Positions 1 to 8,026 of a DNA stretch of 64,000 nt are shown here, in pieces. Made by a program: the position numbers and the translations under genes. The notes under the pieces are model-generated. The model was not told the origin of the DNA, made no database searches, and was given only the letters and a program-made list of their open reading frames with translations. Every line of letters starts with the position of its first letter. Position 1 is the stretch's first letter. The stretch spans positions 17,520-81,519 of the forward strand of contig URQX01000002.1 of NCBI GenBank assembly GCA_900550175.1, written 5' to 3'. The stretch comes from an uncultured Veillonella sp. Its GTDB lineage: Bacteria > Bacillota > Negativicutes > Veillonellales > Veillonellaceae.

Positions 1-111
1 GTTCAAATAATCCGGATTGCCTGGTCGCCCGTACCCTACATAATATAGATGAAAGTAACCGGTGCAATCATGGGATAAAAAATCATTCTTCTGAATAGCA
101 AATCGTTCCAT
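1..111 (-). CDS. Hypothetical protein, N-terminal fragment cut by the window edge
   Basis: The reading frame starts at ATG 109-111 with a GGAGG ribosome site at 118-122 and runs open to the window edge (37 residues visible, starting MERFAIQKNDFLSHDCTG). I do not recognise the family. The first 20 or so residues show no signal peptide. Only the start is supported. Confidence 0.55.
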   Translation of the reverse strand, partial: MERFAIQKNDFLSHDCTGYFHLYYVGYGRPGNPDYLN

Positions 112-154
112 AGAGAACCTCCGTGTATAAAAACACATATAACTCATGTAATAC

Positions 155-295
155 AAACAACATACTAGGCTAAGCCCACCGGAAGAACACCACTTTGTTT
201 GCCGCCTAATGCAGCTTTTATAAAAGGGTTATTTTATTTATTGTATGGAGGTAAATCATGATACTTGATGTTACAACCAATGGGCTTAACTTGTG
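155..295 (-). ncRNA. Putative structured antisense RNA, left copy
   Basis: A minus-strand -10 (TATAAT, 301-306) should start an RNA near 295. Its 5' part (TTAAGCCCA) can pair with its 3' part (GTGGGCTTA), closing a long stem. The RNA is antisense to the small plus-strand ORF at 258-296. A homologous locus lies at about 2990-3148; the two share TTAAGCC, TTACCTCC, ATACAATA, ACCCTTT and GGCTTA blocks in the same order. Ends are estimated; there is no strong U-run at the left end. Function unknown. Confidence 0.35.
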
Positions 296-296
296 A
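258..296 (+). CDS. Possible 12-residue mini-ORF, left copy
   Basis: ATG at 258 follows a strong GGAGG site (247-251) by six bases and encodes MILDVTTNGLNL before TGA. The homologous locus at 3111 has the same layout and the same C-terminal LNL-stop (MLHDALTSRLNL). A minus-strand promoter begins five bases after the stop, so the mini-ORF would be fully covered by an antisense RNA. This could be a real peptide, a translated decoy or only conserved RNA structure. Confidence 0.25.
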   Translation: MILDVTTNGLNL

Positions 297-300
297 GTTC

Positions 301-346
301 ATTATACGGAGATTCTCTATGGGGAGATAATCAAAAAAACTAGGAA
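301..346 (-). promoter_or_regulatory. CRISPR-locus promoter with conserved upstream box, copy 1
   Basis: The minus strand reads CCTAGTTTTTTTGATT, then exactly 22 bp, then TATAAT (301-306). The same box at the same distance occurs at 3154-3200, 14060-14105 and 19802-19846, always on the minus strand. No good -35 lies at 17 bp, so the box may be an activator site or an unusual -35 region. Confidence 0.5.
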
Positions 347-374
347 TAAAAAAAGAGCCGTTTTGAAACAGCTC
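347..374 (-). terminator. Intrinsic terminator of the toxin transcript
   Basis: On the minus strand GAGCTGTTT and AAACGGCTC pair around a two-base loop and are followed by seven T. It would end minus-strand transcription coming from the type I toxin gene. Confidence 0.6.
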
Positions 375-444
375 AGAATTTATGTCCTACATACTTAATG
401 GCAGAACACACTCATCAAACAAAAACGTGCATGTTCATCTATAT

Positions 445-473
445 TTGACGATGACCTAAACCATCGTTATAAT
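445..473 (+). promoter_or_regulatory. Sigma-70 promoter for an antisense antitoxin RNA
   Basis: TTGACG (445-450) and TATAAT (468-473) are separated by exactly 17 bp on the plus strand. The transcript would run convergently into the 3' end of the toxin mRNA. Confidence 0.65.
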
Positions 474-479
474 ATAAGA

Positions 480-590
480 AGATAGCTAGACGAGTGGATA
501 CGTCAGGCTCATCTCGAAATCTATAAAATATTAGGAAATGGCCTTTCTGTTATCGAATTATCAAAGATAACGAAGGGCTATTTGTCTTTT
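480..590 (+). ncRNA. Candidate type I antitoxin RNA
   Basis: This is the expected transcript of the 445-473 promoter. It contains a long hairpin at 541-578 (GCCTTTCTGTTATC against GATAACGAAGGGC) followed by a T-rich run that could terminate it. It would overlap the 3' end of the toxin mRNA encoded on the other strand, the layout typical of TxpA/RatA-like pairs. Ends are estimated. Confidence 0.45.
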
Positions 591-679
591 CCTAGACAAA
601 TAAGCGCTATTAACGCTCCAAAGGCAATAATCACGGTCATCACCTGTAATAGGAGCATAATGATTTCATAATCACTCAT
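578..679 (-). CDS. Holin-like type I toxin peptide
   Basis: This 33-residue ORF starts at ATG 677-679 after a GGGAGGGG-type ribosome site. It reads MSDYEIIMLLLQVMTVIIAF, then a few more hydrophobic residues, and ends CLGKDK. The pattern (short acidic N-terminus with YE, one membrane helix, basic C-terminus) matches the small 'putative holin-like toxin' peptides of Firmicutes that act on the membrane and are controlled by antisense RNA. It has its own promoter at 741-769, and a convergent promoter at 445-473 fits an antitoxin RNA. Toxicity is inferred, not shown. Confidence 0.7.
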   Translation of the reverse strand: MSDYEIIMLLLQVMTVIIAFGALIALICLGKDK

Positions 680-740
680 AGGCTTACCCCTCCCTTCAAT
701 GACGAAGAGAGGCCCAACCTCATCTAACTATCTTATTTTA

Positions 741-769
741 ATTATATATCAAACAAACATTCGATACAA
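741..769 (-). promoter_or_regulatory. Sigma-70 promoter of the toxin gene
   Basis: On the minus strand TTGTAT (764-769) and TATAAT (741-746) are 17 bp apart, giving an mRNA leader of roughly 55 bases before the toxin ATG. Confidence 0.55.
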
Positions 770-800
770 TAAGCATCGAATTATAGAGATTTATAAACAA

Positions 801-837
801 AACCTCTACCTTAGAAGATCTAGGGTAGAGTTTTTTT
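801..837. terminator. Bidirectional terminator at the distal end of array 1
   Basis: CTCTACC (804-810) pairs with GGGTAGAG (823-830); T-runs follow on the plus strand and a shorter one on the minus strand. It would stop array 1 transcripts, which run on the minus strand, before the toxin promoter. Confidence 0.5.
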
Positions 838-889
838 ATGGTTGTAGGGAGATAGCATACTCCTAATAAAATATGTAGTTCTTTTATTA

Positions 890-2773
890 TATACACTAAA
901 CGGTAAGTACTATTTTCTCATCACCTTTGTTTCACCTTCGCTTTGCTCAGATAAGAGATGTGCGGACCTCATCGTCACTTTGCTCCTCTGCTGTCTCGCA
1001 CACTTCGGCGCATACCGTAAACGGTAGGTACTGTTGCTTATCGCCTTTGTTTTACCTTCGCTTTGCTCAGGTACTTGAGATGTGCGGACCTCATCGTCGC
1101 TTTGCTCCTCTGCTGTCTCGCACCCTTCGGCGCATACTGTAAACGGTAAGTACTGTTACTTATCACCTTTGTTTTACCTTCTCTTCGTTCAGGTACTTGA
1201 GATGTGCGGACCTCATCGTCGCTTTGCTCCTCTGCTGTCTCGCACCCTTCGGCGCATACCGTAAACGGTAGGTACTGTTGCTTCATCACCTTTGTTTTAC
1301 CTTCTCTTCGTTCAGGTACTTGAGATGTGCGGACTTCATCGTCGCTTTGCTCCTCTGCCGTCTCGCACCCTTCGGCGCATACCGTAAACGATAGGTGTTG
1401 TTGCAACTAGTTGTAATGAAGCTTTACAATTTGGGCAAATTTGAGTTTCAATACCGTAAACGGTAGGTACTATTGCTTATCATCTTCGTTTTACCTTCGC
1501 TTTGCTCCTCTGCTGTCTTGCACCCTTCGGCGCATACTGTAAGAGGTAGGTGTTGTTGCAACTCGTGACATTACTATTCACGAGAGTGGTGTTGATGCAG
1601 GTAAGTTTCAATACCGCAAGCGGTAGGTGCTGTTGCTTTATCATCTTCGTTTTACCTTCGCTTCGCTCAGGTACTTGAGATGTGCGGACCTCATCGTCGC
1701 TTTGCTCCTCTGCTGTCTCGCACCCTTCGGCGCATACCGTAAACGGTAGGTGCTGTTGCAACGTGACATGATGCAAGGCAACTTAGATAAAGTTGCGTTT
1801 CAATACCGTAAACGGTAGGTGCTGTTGCAACCGTCAAGAGCTAGTAGATGTTGGTGTAGTAACCAATAAGTTTCAATACCGTAAACAGTAAGCGCTGTTG
1901 CAACGATCTGAATTCTTTAAAATGTCTCAAGGAGGATCTGACCAGTTTCAATACCGTGAACGATAAGCACTGTTGCAAACATGGAACAACTTCCTTGCAA
2001 GCCTTATTGAAGAATTGCGCGTTTCAATACCGCAAGCGGTAGGTATTGTTGCAACGTTAGTAATGCTAGTACCTATTTTGTTGGTAGTTACGTTTCAATA
2101 CCGTAAACAGTAAGTACTGTTGCTTCATCACCTTTGTTTTACCTTCACTTTGCTCAGGTACTTGAGATGTGCGGACCTCATCGTCGCTTTGCTCCTCTGC
2201 TGTCCTACACCCTGCGGCGCATACCGTGAACGGTAGGTACTGTTGCCTTATCATCTTTGTTTTACCCTCGCTTTGCTCAGGTACTTGAGATGTGCGGACC
2301 TCATCGCCGCTTTGCTCCTCTGCTGTCTCGCACCCTTCGGCGCATACCGTAAACGGTAGGTGCTGTTGCAACGCTAATTCTTGTAGATTTAATTTCTTTC
2401 ACCACTATCCGTTTCAATACCGTAAACGGTAAGCACTGTTCCAACATAATAGAACATCTATACGCTTTTTAACTAACCGTGGGTTTCAATACCGTAAACG
2501 GTAGGTGCTATTGCAACTGAACTAATGGAAGGTGTATTTAATGCTAACATCAGTACGTTTCAATACCGTAAACGGTAGGCACTGTTGCTTCATCATCTTC
2601 GTTTTACCTTAGCTTTGCTCAGGTACTTGAGATGTGCGGACCTCATCGTCGCTTTGCTCCTCTGCTGTCTCGCACCCTTCGGCGCATACCGTAAACGGTA
2701 GGTACTGTTGCAACAAGCATGGATATTAACCCAGACGAAGTAAATGTTTACGAGTTTCAATACCGTAAACGGT
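890..2773 (-). CRISPR. CRISPR array 1, interrupted by repeat elements
   Basis: The repeat is 35 bp; on the plus strand it reads GTTTCAATACCGTAAACGGT followed by AGGTGCTGTTGCAAC, so on the transcribed minus strand it ends ATTGAAAC, the usual type III 5' handle. I count about 11 ordinary spacers of 34-44 bp and nine insertions of the ~97-bp element. Repeats are heterogeneous (CGTAAACG, CGCAAGCG, CGTGAACG cores). The distal end near 890 is a degenerate repeat. The leader-proximal repeat is truncated after ACGGT at 2773 and runs directly into the leader. Confidence 0.93.
914..2686. repeat. Nine copies of the ~97-bp array-embedded element (array 1)
   Basis: Copies lie at about 914-1012, 1038-1134, 1160-1256, 1282-1379, 1477-1534, 1637-1734, 2124-2221, 2247-2344 and 2588-2686. 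Each starts TTATCRCC or a close variant, contains GAGATGTGCGGACCTCATCG and ends CACCCTTCGGCGCA. The flanking CRISPR repeats keep only their ~25-bp core: GTTTCAA is missing on one side and AAC on the other. Tandem copies share one core. The 1477 copy is only 58 bp because of a deletion between two internal CTTTGCTC repeats. Confidence 0.88.
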
Positions 2774-2935
2774 CAAAACGTGTTCCCATTTGGTCCACAA
2801 GGCCTATGGATATAGGTAAATACTGGAGGAAAATGATGTTTCTTAAGATACGGTTATTATAAGGGTTTATAGGTTTCACGTCAATAATTAAGTTCATTTT
2901 CTATTCATTTATTTTTAAGTCTTTTTATTGAAGTA
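2774..2935 (-). promoter_or_regulatory. Leader of CRISPR array 1
   Basis: The minus-strand leader carries TTGACG (2879-2884), 17 bp, TATAAT (2856-2861), so pre-crRNA starts near 2849. It is closely similar to the leaders at 17620 and 34637, including the blocks read on the plus strand as TATGGATATAGGTAAATACT and AAAACG after the truncated repeat. No cas gene overlaps it. Confidence 0.85.
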
Positions 2936-2989
2936 AAGCAGAGAGTTCGTGCATTGTTTCAAAGTTCAAAACTAGTATATATTAAAATA

Positions 2990-3148
2990 AAAATAGATTA
3001 AGCCTACCAGCTAAACATCATAGCATCCGCTGCAAGGGCGGTTCCGATCAAAGGGTCTGTGTATTGTATATCGTTACGTTGTAACGATATGGGTCGCGGA
3101 GGTAACGACCATGCTACATGATGCTCTAACTAGTAGGCTTAACTTGTG
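2990..3148 (-). ncRNA. Putative structured antisense RNA, right copy
   Basis: Transcription from the -10 at 3154-3159 would give an RNA of about 155 bases whose ends pair through a stem of roughly 25-30 bp (TTAAGCCTACTAG... with ...CTGGTAGGCTTAA), followed by a U-rich stretch that could end transcription. Inside are smaller hairpins, including ATCGTTAC/GTAACGAT. It is homologous to the RNA at 155-295 and antisense to the mini-ORF at 3111-3149. No known RNA family was recognised. Confidence 0.4.
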
Positions 3149-3149
3149 A
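3111..3149 (+). CDS. Possible 12-residue mini-ORF, right copy
   Basis: ATG at 3111 follows GGAGG (3098-3102) and encodes MLHDALTSRLNL then TGA. Length, ribosome site, the final LNL-stop and the antisense promoter directly downstream match the left copy at 258-296. Whether the peptide is made is unknown. Confidence 0.25.
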   Translation: MLHDALTSRLNL

Positions 3150-3153
3150 TTTC

Positions 3154-3200
3154 ATTATACGTAGCTTTCACGTAAAGAGATAATCAAAAAAACTAGGAAC
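3154..3200 (-). promoter_or_regulatory. CRISPR-locus promoter with conserved upstream box, copy 2
   Basis: TATAAT (minus strand, 3154-3159) lies 22 bp from the TTGATT that ends the CCTAGTTTTTTTGATT box (3182-3198). It sits directly after the terminator of the cas operon and would drive the antisense RNA at 2990-3148. Confidence 0.5.
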
Positions 3201-3203
3201 TAA

Positions 3204-3249
3204 AAAGAAACCTGCTAGTTATCAGAATTGATAACTAGCAGGTTTCTTT
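3204..3249. terminator. Bidirectional terminator after cas6
   Basis: A nearly perfect hairpin (AAACCTGCTAGTTATCA against TGATAACTAGCAGGTTT) with T-runs on both strands ends the long minus-strand cas operon. Confidence 0.75.
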
Positions 3250-3323
3250 AGTTGGGAGGTACTATATCTAGACCTATACATAGTCCAAATATATCTAACT
3301 ATAATCTCTAGACTAAAAATCTA

Positions 3324-4127
3324 TTATTTCATATCCACTGTCACTCGCACTTGCCCCAGCCCCTGACTAGACAATCGTCCTACACCGCAATGTTGACCAA
3401 AGGTTGCTAGAATAGTAATGAGTTGTCGTTCTTCGTCATTTAGCTTGGACAAATTGAATGTAAAGCCACCTACAAATCCGGTAATACCTCGGTCACGACC
3501 AAAGTATACACGCTTAGTGTGTCCTTTCCAATCAGTCAAAACAATTCGTTCACACAGTTCTTTAATGCGTGCTTTATCTAATGCTTGTTCTTCATCACCA
3601 GCATTCCATTTGTCTACAATGGATGCAAAGATAAGCTCCGCCTTAGGAAATGTAATTTCGCCATATGTTCCGTTAAATGAGGTAGGCGTAACAAAATCGA
3701 TTTCCACACGTTTCGCAGGCTTGGCCGTAAGGCATCGCTCTACCAATATCAAAGCATTCTCTCCCGATAAAGGAAGATCAAAGGGTGCCTCATATTGCAC
3801 ATCGACAGCCATCGCCTCAAGTGGTCCGATTTGTAAGGATAGTAGCTGCGGTATCTCTTCAAGGACATACCACAGCTCACGATGCCACACATGGATTCGT
3901 AAGTAAACTATATCCCCCTTTTGAATACTAGCATCACGGCGTTTTTTGCCATATTGTAGGGATACGGTAAATGGTTTGATGCCTGCTAGATTATGCCAAT
4001 ACGTACTGGATGCTTCATCGATAGAACCGAGGAGGGAAAATACGGCCGCATGGAGAAAACGTCCTGGAAATTCAGGCAGTTTACAGGTGTTCTTAGCCTT
4101 AAGGGCTAATGTTACAATACCCAGCAT
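3324..4127 (-). CDS. cas6: CRISPR endoribonuclease Cas6
   Basis: 267 residues. Cas6 cuts pre-crRNA within each repeat to leave the 8-nt 5' handle, here AUUGAAAC. The C-terminal third has the family's glycine-rich RAMP signature (residues ~230-262: GFVGGFTFNLS, TFGQHCGVGRLSSQGLGQV). The catalytic histidine cannot be fixed by eye. The start codon overlaps the stop of the upstream RAMP gene by one base (TAATG), so translation is probably coupled. It is the last gene of the operon and is followed by a strong terminator. Its RNA substrate would be the three minus-strand arrays, whose hairpin core is kept even at element junctions. Confidence 0.88.
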   Translation of the reverse strand: MLGIVTLALKAKNTCKLPEFPGRFLHAAVFSLLGSIDEASSTYWHNLAGIKPFTVSLQYGKKRRDASIQKGDIVYLRIHVWHRELWYVLEEIPQLLSLQIGPLEAMAVDVQYEAPFDLPLSGENALILVERCLTAKPAKRVEIDFVTPTSFNGTYGEITFPKAELIFASIVDKWNAGDEEQALDKARIKELCERIVLTDWKGHTKRVYFGRDRGITGFVGGFTFNLSKLNDEERQLITILATFGQHCGVGRLSSQGLGQVRVTVDMK

Positions 4128-6121
4128 TATTTAGACCACTTTTCGATAAAGGATTTTGGCATATCGAGTTTACTACGATATTTAATGCGATCATCCATTT
4201 TATTATTTTTGATAGTCATCATGGATATCCCTTCGTTCCAATTCTTAGCAGCATTTGGACCATTAGCGATATTCCAATCCATCATCATATACAAATCTTC
4301 GAGCATTGCATTATATGCTGGTTTATCCACACCGAGTACATCATCACGATAAGCTGTAAACGCTTGAACATAGTCTTTGCTATCCATTGTGCTTTTTCCA
4401 GTATTCCACGCATCATTTTCAAACAAGACGGAGTAACGGCTAGTATTATCAAAAATCGTTACGTCTGTATCTAATTTAACACTGCCGAAACCAATGGATT
4501 TACCCATGCCTAGTTTGTAATACGTCCGACGTTGGCCGCCAGAATATTGATCTAAATTAAGAGACATAAGCAACGCACCGAGTTCTACATCACTAAGACG
4601 TTCAAAATGAATACGACTTGTGAAAGTAACCCCTGTATCAACAGGGCGAATCTTGCGTGTACCTTTGATTTCTTTTTCTTCAGCCGTACGAGTCCAATCC
4701 TTCGCTTTGGCAAGCGGTTGATGCCAATACATCTTATAACCACGTAAGGACGCATGTTCATGCCCCCAGTGATTATACGTATTATGGTCATCCACATTTT
4801 GTTCCAAATAGAGTTGGAATGATGTTGGGTTTGGTCCCATCAATGGATGTGGATAATCGGAAGGGCACATCTTAAGTGTACCTTGTACATGTGCATCAGA
4901 GAAGGATACACGTCCAGCCCAATTATCGCCATAACCAAATACGCTATCACATAAATCCACGCCTTTATTATGTTGCTTCAAGGACGTTGGTAAATGATCA
5001 CTAATTTTTAAATCGTAAGCGATTCGATAGAAACGACCATGCCCAAAATGTTCAACAAGACCATCCTTTTCAATAAAGAAACAAGGCACAACGAATTTTA
5101 CATCTGAGCAATGGGTATACTCTTTAGCCGCTTCGCCGGATTTACCTGTTTTCTTATCTAGCAAATCTAATGTACCGCGGTTCTTATCATCTGCGTAGCT
5201 TTCAATACAAGACTGCGGAATTGGAATTCGTTTATCAAAATTTCCCGGTTTGGTAATACGCATGTAGGATTTTTTAGAACGCATAGAGCCCGTATGAATG
5301 TTCACATACGTATTCATCCAGTCGATGGACGCCTTATCCTTCTTAAGTTCCATGCCATCATTATCCAAATAAGAGCATTTTTTAACATCACTAGGAACGA
5401 CGAAGTAATCATTATTCACCGTTTGAATGATGAAACCAGGTGTCGCCTTAGTAGCAGCTTTATATTCACCCTTGCCATTTTTCTCCATGCCCACCATGCG
5501 TTCTGCATAATATTCTTTAAGAGATTTAATAGCACTCGCAAAGTCACGGAAATAAAGGTATCGATCTTCAAAGTCGCCTAATCCTGTACCGCGTTGATAT
5601 GGTCTAAAGCTACTAGCCGTTACAATTTTAAAGATTTCTTTTACCATGCCCTTAAGGCTAGAGCCCGGAATGGTTGGATTGTTTTGACCACCATAGAATT
5701 CTAGAGGTGTTGTGTCCTCTTGTTTCGATGGACCACCTATGAATAGTGGTGTTTCTGTTGTAATAGTGAGATCAATATAACCAGTATGTGTATCCATTTT
5801 CGTAACATGATCACGGTACGCATCAATAACATCCTTTGTGACACCTTCAAAATTCCCATCATAGAATTCAGCAGGAATTACATGGCTTGGCAAACGCACA
5901 AAATTGTATGCTGCGCTAGCAGGTGTAGACGGATATTTGCTATTACCATTGCTTCTAGCACCGCTATTACCATGGGAATTATTGTAACCGCCAGAACGGC
6001 CTTGACCACCACGGCCGCCACCACGCGGTTCCGTCGCCTTTTTGATATCAAAATCTGGACCATTTACACGTTGAAAGAAGGCTGCACTAGCCGCATGTTT
6101 ATTCTTTGCTTTCTTTGCCAT
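4127..6121 (-). CDS. Large type III RAMP-superfamily protein (TIGR03986-like)
   Basis: 664 residues. It has the RAMP GSSLKGMVKE motif (residues ~150-162), a Cas7-like core and a second glycine-rich motif near the C-terminus (LGMGKSIGFGSVKL). Proteins of this size with this motif layout occur in type III-D/III-B-like loci and are thought to form part of the crRNA-bound backbone or cap of the effector. An unusual disordered segment, rich in glycine, arginine and asparagine, covers residues ~32-65 and may bind RNA. Start has AAGGAGG upstream; it follows csx19 by one base and overlaps cas6 by one base. Confidence 0.72.
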   Translation of the reverse strand: MAKKAKNKHAASAAFFQRVNGPDFDIKKATEPRGGGRGGQGRSGGYNNSHGNSGARSNGNSKYPSTPASAAYNFVRLPSHVIPAEFYDGNFEGVTKDVIDAYRDHVTKMDTHTGYIDLTITTETPLFIGGPSKQEDTTPLEFYGGQNNPTIPGSSLKGMVKEIFKIVTASSFRPYQRGTGLGDFEDRYLYFRDFASAIKSLKEYYAERMVGMEKNGKGEYKAATKATPGFIIQTVNNDYFVVPSDVKKCSYLDNDGMELKKDKASIDWMNTYVNIHTGSMRSKKSYMRITKPGNFDKRIPIPQSCIESYADDKNRGTLDLLDKKTGKSGEAAKEYTHCSDVKFVVPCFFIEKDGLVEHFGHGRFYRIAYDLKISDHLPTSLKQHNKGVDLCDSVFGYGDNWAGRVSFSDAHVQGTLKMCPSDYPHPLMGPNPTSFQLYLEQNVDDHNTYNHWGHEHASLRGYKMYWHQPLAKAKDWTRTAEEKEIKGTRKIRPVDTGVTFTSRIHFERLSDVELGALLMSLNLDQYSGGQRRTYYKLGMGKSIGFGSVKLDTDVTIFDNTSRYSVLFENDAWNTGKSTMDSKDYVQAFTAYRDDVLGVDKPAYNAMLEDLYMMMDWNIANGPNAAKNWNEGISMMTIKNNKMDDRIKYRSKLDMPKSFIEKWSK

Positions 6122-6122
6122 A

Positions 6123-6686
6123 CTACGCCTCCTTATCTACGATGCTCACATACCGATAATCGATATAGCTCGCTTGATGGTTATCTAAATATCCAATATA
6201 ATTGCGCGTTGTTAAGTAGCAATATTGTTTTGTTGCTGTAATAGGGATAATTTGTGAAAGCTTACGCCCTGTATCAACTAAATGGGTAAAACCTTCAATA
6301 TTATGTAATTGGGCATAACCTGCATCATTTTCACCAATCATACGAGATGTGGAATCCACGTAAGATACGCTTTCACCAGAGGCATCGGAAATATAGCGAT
6401 ATGAAATAGATCCATTTTGAACGGTAACGCGCAATTCTTCTGTATCGTTAAAGATGCGCATTTCTTGCAAATATGCATTTTCAACTGTTGTGGAGCCATC
6501 CGAAAATTGGAATGTACCATTCTTGTAATAGCCCCATTTTACTTCGTGCACAGACCAAGTAACGACTAGACCATCCCGTTGCATGTGTTCCTTTGCAACA
6601 GATGCAATGTTCACATCTGCTAGGGCCCCACAGGTGCCGCTAGTTTTTGTATATACGCCTTCGTGGCGTTGTAATTCTTTACTCAT
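6123..6686 (-). CDS. csx19: Type III-D accessory protein Csx19
   Basis: 187 residues. The central pattern (VVTWSVHEVKWGYYKNG, then LQEMRIFNDTEELRV) matches the Csx19 family, a type III-D marker that usually lies next to csx10 and Csm3-like genes. No catalytic residues or membrane segment are apparent; the role is structural or accessory by association. A GGAGG site precedes the ATG, and spacing to both neighbours is tight (1 and 10 bases), so it is in the effector operon. Confidence 0.65.
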   Translation of the reverse strand: MSKELQRHEGVYTKTSGTCGALADVNIASVAKEHMQRDGLVVTWSVHEVKWGYYKNGTFQFSDGSTTVENAYLQEMRIFNDTEELRVTVQNGSISYRYISDASGESVSYVDSTSRMIGENDAGYAQLHNIEGFTHLVDTGRKLSQIIPITATKQYCYLTTRNYIGYLDNHQASYIDYRYVSIVDKEA

Positions 6687-6696
6687 GGCAACCTCC

Positions 6697-8013
6697 TTAG
6701 CCGTTTACAGTTTCTTTAATACATTGTTGCAACGCACTCACTAGGTTTTCAAGATGAGAGGCATCACCAGATGTTACCTTACCATTACCATCGATGGTAT
6801 AGCTTTCACCATGATACTGAACGGTAACAGATTTACCTTGTACACGGCCATAACCAATCGTACGGTTTGCACCCAATGTAATTTGACCTGTCATGAGATC
6901 CTTCACGAGCAGCAACACAAGGCCGGCCTCTGCATCGTTACAATTTTTAACAGTCATGCGCAATGGGAATGTCACTGTATCCCCCTTAGTGTTACGTACA
7001 GGGTGATCTTGGAACAAGGCGCCATTCATAGCACCACCAGTGAAACGATCCACGCGGATACGAGGTTGTTCCTCTTGATTGAACTGTTTATCAAAGTAAA
7101 TTTCATCGACCATGACACGGCCCTTACGGCTATCCTTATCATCGTCATTACTGTATCCAAAAAGCGTATTCACAAGTGTATCATTCATACCGATAGCTTG
7201 TAGAATACGACCACATTGATGACGCAATACACCTTTAACAGATGTACCAGGAACGAAAAGGGCTACAGATGTATCTTCCCAGGCTTCTTCAAAGATAGAT
7301 TTGATAAGCACCGTATCTTCTAAATAAGCATCCATATTGATAACTAAATCGCGATCAGCTACAAGGGCTTGTTTAGGAATAGCTACGGAATCGCCATCTT
7401 TGCCAATTAACCATGCTTTCACATGGTCTGGTTTTGTAAAGTCATAGTGTTCTAAGGCAATATCCTTACAAGCAACACGGCCAAAACCATTTACCGTACG
7501 AGCTCCAATAGCGATGCCATGTTGTAAAGCATTGGCTAAGGCAGCGAGGGCCTTTTCAATCTTATCGCCTTGTTGTTCGTGATACCGACGGATAACACAA
7601 TCGATGCGCAATTGACCGGTAGCACCCGATTCGATAACCTCGAAATCATATTTAGCACCATCTACGGTTATACCACGCACATCATCAATGCGAATGCCGT
7701 CACGTACGACAATATTCGTATCTTCTAAAGGAATGTCATTGATTTGTAGCGCACTTTGAGTTCCCTTATCGTCGATAGATCCAAATAGCACCAATTCCGC
7801 ATCAGGTACAAGACCTTGCAAGGCTTGACGCAATACGCCGGCCAAGGATGTGCCCGGAATAAATGGTTGCCCATCATGGTAGGTCACCACGATATCATCA
7901 ACCGTATCATTTAATATATCATTACTCACACCAGCACGGATAATAAGCGGGCTCGTGAGTTTGACAGTACCAGTCAGAGTGTACCGTCCTATAATACTTG
8001 CAGAGTTTAACAT
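6697..8013 (-). CDS. Double Cas7-like RAMP protein (tandem Csm3-type domains)
   Basis: 438 residues with two RAMP domains in one chain. Each has a glycine-rich loop (FIPGTSLAGVLRQALQ at ~52-67; VPGTSVKGVLRHQCGRI at ~258-274) and a C-terminal signature (GARTVNGFGRVACKD; GANRTIGYGRVQGKS). In type III effectors such subunits form the backbone and may cut target RNA; the cleaving aspartate expected before the first helix cannot be assigned with certainty, though D33 and D37 are candidates. GGAGG precedes the ATG. The fusion means one polypeptide supplies two backbone positions. Confidence 0.75.
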   Translation of the reverse strand: MLNSASIIGRYTLTGTVKLTSPLIIRAGVSNDILNDTVDDIVVTYHDGQPFIPGTSLAGVLRQALQGLVPDAELVLFGSIDDKGTQSALQINDIPLEDTNIVVRDGIRIDDVRGITVDGAKYDFEVIESGATGQLRIDCVIRRYHEQQGDKIEKALAALANALQHGIAIGARTVNGFGRVACKDIALEHYDFTKPDHVKAWLIGKDGDSVAIPKQALVADRDLVINMDAYLEDTVLIKSIFEEAWEDTSVALFVPGTSVKGVLRHQCGRILQAIGMNDTLVNTLFGYSNDDDKDSRKGRVMVDEIYFDKQFNQEEQPRIRVDRFTGGAMNGALFQDHPVRNTKGDTVTFPLRMTVKNCNDAEAGLVLLLVKDLMTGQITLGANRTIGYGRVQGKSVTVQYHGESYTIDGNGKVTSGDASHLENLVSALQQCIKETVNG

Positions 8014-8026
8014 ACGACGGTCCTCC

